From: Oscillospiraceae bacterium
GTDB lineage: Bacteria; Bacillota; Clostridia; Oscillospirales; Oscillospiraceae
Direction of reading: 5' to 3'
Length of the DNA stretch: 64,000 nucleotides
Assembly (NCBI GenBank): GCA_017538965.1
Contig: JAFYHU010000004.1
Span: 1 to 64,000, forward strand
Under the pieces are notes generated by a model that saw only the letters and a list, made by a program, of their open reading frames with translations, was not told where the DNA came from and did no database searches. Positions 61,381-64,000 of the stretch are shown here, piece after piece (position 1 is the stretch's first letter; each line of letters starts with the position of its first letter). Made by a program: the position numbers and the translations under genes.

Positions 61381-62857
61381 TGAATACGGACATCTCATTC
61401 CGCGTGAGGATTACCGCATCGACACCGTGCTATGCGGCGGCGAGGATTTCGCGATTGCCTGCATGAAAACGAATCTCGCCTATAACAAAAATCTTTCCCG
61501 CGGCGATATTAAGACGCATCATTACATCATCAGCTTTGATCCGAGAGACGCGGAAGACAACGGCCTGACGATGGATCGCGCGCATGAGCTGGGACTCGAG
61601 TTTTGCAAAAAACATTTCCCCGGCCATCAGGCTTTGGTCGCAACGCACCCGGACGGTCACAACAAAAGCGGCAACATTCACGTCCATATCGTCATCAACA
61701 GTCTGCGCATCGAGCGCGTCCCTCGGATGCCATACATGGATAAAGACTGCGATATGCTGCCCGGCATGAAGCACCGATGTACATCCGCTGCGCTCCGTTA
61801 TTTCCGCGCGGAAGTGATGGAAATGTGCCAGCGGGAAGGGCTGTATCAGATCGATTTGCTCAACGGCAGCAATAACAGAATTACCGAACGCGAGTATTGG
61901 GCGCAGAAGCAGGGACAGAAAAAGCTCGACGAACAAAACGCCGAGTTGATCGCAAAAGGCGAAGAACCGAAGCAGACGAAGTTTGAAACGGACAAACAGA
62001 TCCTCCGCCAGCAGATCCGCGCCGCGCTCAAGAAATCCAAAACGCTGGAAGATTTCTTTGATTATCTTTTGGAGGATTACGGCATTGCGGTCAAAGAGAG
62101 CCGAGGACGATTCAGCTATCTGACGCCGGAGCGCACAAAGCCGATCACATCTCGAAAGCTCGGCGACGATTTTTCCAAAGAAGCGATCCTCGCCGCGTTG
62201 GAGCAAAACGCTGCGCATGTCATTCCGTCTGTCCGTCAAAAGGTCCCGGTTGAGAAATCGGAGATCGAAAAGCTGATCGATCTCGAAGCCAAGCGTGCCG
62301 AAGGAAAAGGCGAAGGATACATCCATTGGGGAACGGTCTTCAATCTGAAAACGATGGCGAAGACGCTTTTGTATTTGCAGGAAAACGGACTGACCGATCT
62401 GGACGCGCTCGACGCCGCGCTTGCAGAATCACACGAGGAAACAAAAACCACCCGTGCGGATCTGAAAAAGATCGAGGCGGAGCTGAACGCGAAAAAGGAA
62501 TTGCAGCGACATGTCCTGAATGCCCGCGACGCGAAAGAGCTGCACGCGGAGTATCTGAAGCTGCCGAAGAAAAAGCAGGAAAAGTTTTACGAGGAAAACC
62601 GTCCGGCGCTTATGCTCTACGACGCGGCCATGCGGTATTTCAAAGAAAACGGTGTCAAAACGATTCCTACCGCCAAGCGAATCCAGGACGAGATCGAAGA
62701 TCTGACTTCTGCCAAAAACGCCGGGTACACCGAGTACCGCGAGAGCCAAAAGCGGGAAAAGGAGCTTCAGACTGTCAAGGTCAACATCGAAAAAATGCTC
62801 CGGCAGCAAGAGCCGGAGACTGAGTTGAATCGCAAAATGGACGAACTGGAGCTTTAG
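61277..62857 (+). CDS. MobA/VirD2-type (MOBP) relaxase
   Basis: I use TTG at 61277, which gives MATIKHLSSKNSDLGAAERY, the standard N-terminus of clostridial relaxases of this type, with GGAGGTG 10 nt ahead. The three-His motif is GNIHVHIVINSLR (motif III), and THHYIISFDPRD precedes it. The C-terminal half (after about 260) is helical and coiled, probably a DNA-binding/primase-like region. It nicks oriT and leads the strand for transfer. It overlaps mobC. Confidence 0.9.
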   Translation: MATIKHLSSKNSDLGAAERYLIFQHNESNNKPVLDEYGHLIPREDYRIDTVLCGGEDFAIACMKTNLAYNKNLSRGDIKTHHYIISFDPRDAEDNGLTMDRAHELGLEFCKKHFPGHQALVATHPDGHNKSGNIHVHIVINSLRIERVPRMPYMDKDCDMLPGMKHRCTSAALRYFRAEVMEMCQREGLYQIDLLNGSNNRITEREYWAQKQGQKKLDEQNAELIAKGEEPKQTKFETDKQILRQQIRAALKKSKTLEDFFDYLLEDYGIAVKESRGRFSYLTPERTKPITSRKLGDDFSKEAILAALEQNAAHVIPSVRQKVPVEKSEIEKLIDLEAKRAEGKGEGYIHWGTVFNLKTMAKTLLYLQENGLTDLDALDAALAESHEETKTTRADLKKIEAELNAKKELQRHVLNARDAKELHAEYLKLPKKKQEKFYEENRPALMLYDAAMRYFKENGVKTIPTAKRIQDEIEDLTSAKNAGYTEYRESQKREKELQTVKVNIEKMLRQQEPETELNRKMDELEL

Positions 62858-63146
62858 CTCCGGCGTCACGCTTTAGGCATTGAAAAGCGCAGTAGTCATG
62901 CGGGTTCCAGAGCGCGATTTTGACGAGGCAATACGATTTCACGTTTACCCCGATTTTGGGTTTCTAAACGCTAACAGAAATCCGGCAGTTCGCTGCCGCT
63001 GCGAAAATGAAATGGAAGCCATGAGGGAAAATCGTCAGATTTGTTCAGTCGAGGGTATGGGGAGCAGTCATCCCCAACGAGATGGCCGCGGGCGACAAAA
63101 ATCATTTTTGAGTTTTTGGCTGCCATAGCCGTATCTTGCTTTAGAA
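62858..63146. other. intergenic region with inverted repeat; no supported gene
   Basis: The 290 bp between the relaxase and the TnpW-like gene hold a short repeat TGGGGA (63058-63063) and TCCCCA (63071-63076) that resembles the one at 60837-60856. A frame at 62880-63128 has a TTG start and no ribosome-binding site, so I do not call it. Confidence 0.5.
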
Positions 63147-63173
63147 ATGTCGCAGAAAGGAAAACATGAAAAA

Positions 63174-64000
<827 letters not shown>

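Noticed and set aside
62880-63128. 82-codon plus-strand frame after the relaxase
   Set aside because: It has a TTG start, no ribosome-binding site and a composition unlike its neighbours.

Overview
The window looks like a chromosome segment of an anaerobic, gut-type Clostridia member (Oscillospirales or Lachnospirales-like). The evidence is strong GGAGG ribosome-binding sites, TnpV/TnpW/large-serine-recombinase transposon genes, CPxx copper ATPase, LexA with a Cys-Gly cleavage site, RbsC/MglA-type sugar ABC genes and EFR1/QueG-type iron-sulfur proteins. The assignment to a genus is not possible from sequence alone. The first 14 kb and the tRNA-Arg and end-of-window regions are accessory DNA; the first 7 kb look clearly more AT-rich than the flanks.

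Layout. (1) 1-246: 3'-truncated TnpV gene of a mobile element. (2) 416-14055: a dense defence island, almost all on the minus strand. It has two parts. The upstream part (in transcription order) is a GHKL/MORC-like ATPase, a Z1-domain ATPase, a DUF4420 PD-(D/E)XK protein and an AIPR protein, followed by a C5 cytosine methyltransferase, an overlapping HNH nuclease and a divergent Vsr nuclease. The downstream part is a tightly packed four-gene operon: a tRNA-guanine-transglycosylase-like protein with an intact CxCxxC...H zinc site, a SIR2-like protein, a YwgA-like protein and a small PD-(D/E)XK nuclease. The second part is the best candidate for an undescribed system. (3) 14178-22210: ATPase (ATPase_2/DUF234), an RHH repressor with recurring operator half-sites, a LysR-controlled hydrolase, flavodoxins and a DUF4143 ATPase. 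(4) 22264-29001: DUF5131, an ATPase-fold/GNAT fusion, a pseudokinase-transmembrane-C-type-lectin protein and CopA.

(5) 29011-35744: tRNA-Arg with an integrated compact phage-satellite-like element (integrase, repressor, excisionase, primase-type zinc finger, DUF3987, nuclease, small and large terminase) that stops right after the large terminase. (6) 35826-36588: a promoter, a long nested hairpin RNA and a second, complete TnpV. (7) 36609-42036: minus-strand iron-sulfur genes plus a MoxR/LRR/vWA trio. (8) 42152-45885: LysR with a two-gene flavin/2Fe-2S redox operon.

(9) 46337-58448: an eight-gene sugar operon (ABC transporter, GH3, two esterases, MBL hydrolase) divergent from an AraC-GH39 fusion regulator; this reads as uptake and intracellular breakdown of a probably acylated glycoside. 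(10) 58469-60694: beta-phosphoglucomutase, a decayed QueG-like pseudogene, and a LexA-like repressor operon. (11) 60766-64000: a mobilizable transposon (oriT-like region, MobC, MOBP relaxase, TnpW-like, large serine recombinase running off the end).
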